Both the position numbers and the translations under genes were made by a program. Of a DNA stretch of 64,000 nucleotides, positions 62,361 to 64,000 are shown in pieces. The notes below the pieces were generated by a model. That model did not search any database and was not told the origin of the DNA. It saw only the letters and a list, made by a program, of their open reading frames with translations. Positions within the stretch are counted from its first letter, which is position 1, and each line of letters opens with the position of its first letter. The stretch comes from Vibrio sp. D404a (lineage in GTDB: Bacteria; Pseudomonadota; Gammaproteobacteria; Enterobacterales; Vibrionaceae), in contig NZ_JAHGAJ010000030.1 in assembly GCF_030248535.1 (NCBI RefSeq), forward strand, positions 1 to 64,000. The letters run 5' to 3'.

Positions 62361-63554
62361 ATGTTAAATCGCATCTCTAGTTTTCATAACTACCAGTCGG
62401 TTCAAAACGACCTGCGTCGCCAAGAGAATAAGGTTCACCATAACCAAGCTCAGTTGGCGTCGGGTAAAAAATTACAGTCACCGAGTGATGACCCACTCGC
62501 GACTCACTATCTACAAAATATTGGCCAGCAATCTGAGCAACTTAAACAGTATGTTAACGCCATCACCTTGGTGAGAAACCGTTTGGAGCATCACGAAGTG
62601 CTGATCTCCAACTCGGAAGGTTTTGCTGATGAAGCGAAACGTACCGTAATGGAGATGATTAACGGTGCGTTGTCGCCTGAAGACCGCTTGGCAAAACAGC
62701 GTGAGCTGCAAGAGATCTCGAATAACTTCTTATACATGGCGAACTCTCAAGATGAGTCGGGCAACTATACGTTTGCTGGAACCAAGCTGAAAAATCAGCC
62801 TTTCTTTCGTGATAACGAAGGTAACGTGATTTATGGCGGCGATGATTACCAGCGCAAAATGCGTGTCGCTAGCAGTTTTGAGATGCCAATGAATGATCCG
62901 GGCAGCAAGCTGTTCATGGAGATCAAGAACCCATTTGGCGACTACAAGCCTACGTATGAGCTGCAGTCGGCCTCTGAACTGCTGTTAGAGCGAGCGACGA
63001 ACACCGAGTTCCAAGACCCGGCGACCTACAAAGTCACGTTCGTTGATATGCAGAACGGCAAGTACGCGTACCAGCTTGAAAAAGATGGCAGTGTTGTTGC
63101 AGCAAAAGATTTTGATCCAACAGAAGGGATCAAATACGAAGGCTTACACATTGAGCTTCGCGGTCAAATTACCAAGGGTGATGCGATTGTGTTGGAGCCA
63201 AGAGAGAATTTCTCGATTTTTGATACCTTCCGTGATGCTGCTGCACTGGCTGAAGAGTCTGTTTCTGACGCATCGGCAACCGCTCAGCTACACCAAGCGA
63301 CGGAAGAGTTTCATGCTGCCTTTATCCATTTAACTAAGGCTCGTACCGATGTTGGTGCGCGTCTGAATACGTTGGATATTCAAGAGCAGCAACATGAGGA
63401 CTTCAAGTTGTCACTGGCGAAAGCCAAAAGCAACTTTGAAGATTTGGACTATTCAAAGGCAATCATTGAGTTCAATGAGAACTCTCGTGCACTACAGGCT
63501 TCTCAGCAAGCCTTTGGTAAAACGAAAGATTTGACCCTGTTTAATTACATCTAA
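62361..63554 (+). CDS. flgL: hook-filament junction protein FlgL
   Basis: A 397-residue flagellin-like junction protein. N-terminal LNRISSFHNYQSVQNDLRRQ and LASGKKLQSPSDDPLATHYLQ match the FlgL/flagellin N domain; C-terminal TKARTDVGARLNTLDIQEQQ is the matching half. 12 bases after flgK, RBS GGGGGA. Confidence 0.95.
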   Translation: MLNRISSFHNYQSVQNDLRRQENKVHHNQAQLASGKKLQSPSDDPLATHYLQNIGQQSEQLKQYVNAITLVRNRLEHHEVLISNSEGFADEAKRTVMEMINGALSPEDRLAKQRELQEISNNFLYMANSQDESGNYTFAGTKLKNQPFFRDNEGNVIYGGDDYQRKMRVASSFEMPMNDPGSKLFMEIKNPFGDYKPTYELQSASELLLERATNTEFQDPATYKVTFVDMQNGKYAYQLEKDGSVVAAKDFDPTEGIKYEGLHIELRGQITKGDAIVLEPRENFSIFDTFRDAAALAEESVSDASATAQLHQATEEFHAAFIHLTKARTDVGARLNTLDIQEQQHEDFKLSLAKAKSNFEDLDYSKAIIEFNENSRALQASQQAFGKTKDLTLFNYI

Positions 63555-63627
63555 CGCTCTGCTGTATCAATTGAGCCCTGCTTTATGCCTTATGTGCAAT
63601 GCCGTAAGTGCGAGAGGGTTCTAAAAA

Positions 63628-63674
63628 TTGCCGCTTTATTACTCGTTTTAAAGTGTAAGTAATGTAAGCGGCAA
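63628..63674. terminator. inverted repeat, possible flgL terminator
   Basis: Two nested arms: TTGCCGCTT pairs with AAGCGGCAA and ATTACT pairs with AGTAAT around an AT-rich loop, separated by short bulges. The T-run lies on the minus strand side (AATTTTTAG), so on the plus strand it is not a typical terminator. The half unit AGCGGCAA repeats just after at 63677. Confidence 0.5.
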
Positions 63675-63797
63675 AAAGCGGCAACACACAGGTTAGAGAG
63701 ATTACATAACAATAATCTATAGATTGCGCAGGTGATGGGGTTGTTTTTAAGTGATTGTTTTTGAATGAAATAAATTTATTTTGTGTCAATCTGAAAC

Positions 63798-63815
63798 TTG
63801 GCATACAACTTGTAT
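63798..63815 (+). promoter_or_regulatory. sigma-54-like promoter of flagellin (variant)
   Basis: TTGGCATACAACTTGTAT: GG at 63800-63801 and GT at 63812-63813, 10 bases apart; the -12 element is GT instead of GC. Upstream half is near consensus. Leader would be about 130 bases. Confidence 0.5.
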
Positions 63816-63954
63816 CTATGTAACTCAGAAATGATTTATACAGGTCTTAAACCCTAACTCAGGGTTTAGCAAGTAATATACGGTCAGTGCTTATCCATAT
63901 GAGAGTAAAGCTGGCCGCTTCGCAGAAAGCTTGCGAACTCATAAGGAGAGCAAA

Positions 63955-64000
63955 ATGGCAGTTAATGTAAGTACTAACGTTTCCGCAATGACAGCGCAGC
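63955..64000 (+). CDS. polar flagellin (N terminus, cut by window end)
   Basis: ATG 63955 preceded by AAGGAG at good spacing. The first 15 residues MAVNVSTNVSAMTAQ are the flagellin D0 start found in Vibrio. It continues past the window. The place right after flgL is usual for a Vibrio flagellin gene, but which paralogue this is cannot be told from 15 residues. Confidence 0.9.
   Translation, partial: MAVNVSTNVSAMTAQ

Larger units (their letters stand above)
63555..63954. other. flgL-flagellin intergenic region
   Basis: 400 bases with no convincing gene. Contents: a long inverted repeat at 63628-63674 (TTGCCGCTT-TATTACT with AGTAAT-GT-AAGCGGCAA), a sigma-54-like site with GG-N10-GT at 63798-63813, and a perfect 8-bp hairpin (TAAACCCT/AGGGTTTA) at 63848-63868 in the leader of the flagellin gene. 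A 73-codon minus-strand frame here has no support. Confidence 0.6.

Noticed and set aside
63583..63804. 73-codon minus-strand frame between flgL and the flagellin gene
   Set aside because: It reads through the inverted repeat and the flagellin promoter region, without start signals or recognisable motifs.

Overview
The window is a stretch of a Vibrio chromosome, most likely the larger one. Three things point there: sodium-type polar flagellum genes (flgT, flgO, flgP, a CheV-CheR pair beside flgA and flgB), an 883-residue lipoprotein chitobiase of the V. harveyi type with a KdgM-type porin beside it, and the marine halophile NutA 5'-nucleotidase. Base composition and codon use look even throughout. 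I see no insertion sequence, integrase, CRISPR array or prophage.

Region 1 (1-10.8 kb) is housekeeping. A minus-strand tRNA array (Met, Leu, Gln, Met in transcription order, running off the left edge) has a good sigma-70 promoter with a GC-rich discriminator. The minus-strand genes pth-ychF and lolB-ispE-prs follow, then the plus-strand run hemA-prfA-prmC-sirB2-sirB1-kdsA.

Region 2 (10.8-27.1 kb) is a mixed interval: nutA, ybaK, rluF, smrA, a 46-residue DUF3149 membrane microprotein, tRNA-Pro, a small secreted protein of unknown function, a TraB/GumN-type secreted protein, chitobiase, a KdgM-type porin with a structured 3' region, a DUF411 protein, a triple-HMA copper ATPase under a CueR-type promoter, and gltX. 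Chitobiase and the porin each carry a CRP-like site at a similar distance from a candidate promoter.

Region 3 (27.1-45.5 kb) is a complete aryl polyene (APE) pigment cluster. A 17-gene minus-strand operon runs from 42.65 down to 27.1 kb. It follows the order apeC to apeR, with an aromatic amino acid ammonia lyase inserted between apeJ and apeK. A divergent three-gene operon encodes a lipoprotein, a methyltransferase and a flavin enzyme that resembles halogenases. Together they can be read as follows: the lyase makes an aryl acrylic acid, ApeH activates it onto the ACPs ApeE/ApeF, the ketosynthases ApeO/ApeC and ApeR with ketoreductase ApeQ and dehydratases ApeI/ApeP extend it to a polyene, ApeB and possibly the flavin enzyme decorate the ring, ApeD/ApeJ attach it to a lipid or sugar, and ApeL/M/N move it to the outer membrane. 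Terminators at both ends separate the cluster from gltX and from the flagellar genes.

Region 4 (45.5-64 kb) opens with an orphan gene, then polar flagellum and chemotaxis genes: flgT, flgO-flgP, flgN-flgM-flgA (minus), cheV-cheR, flgBCDE, flgFGHIJ, flgKL, and the first 15 codons of a flagellin. I could read sigma-54 promoters (GG-N10-GC) upstream of flgT, flgB, flgF and flgK, and a sigma-28 promoter upstream of flgM. Together they outline the class II/III flagellar hierarchy.
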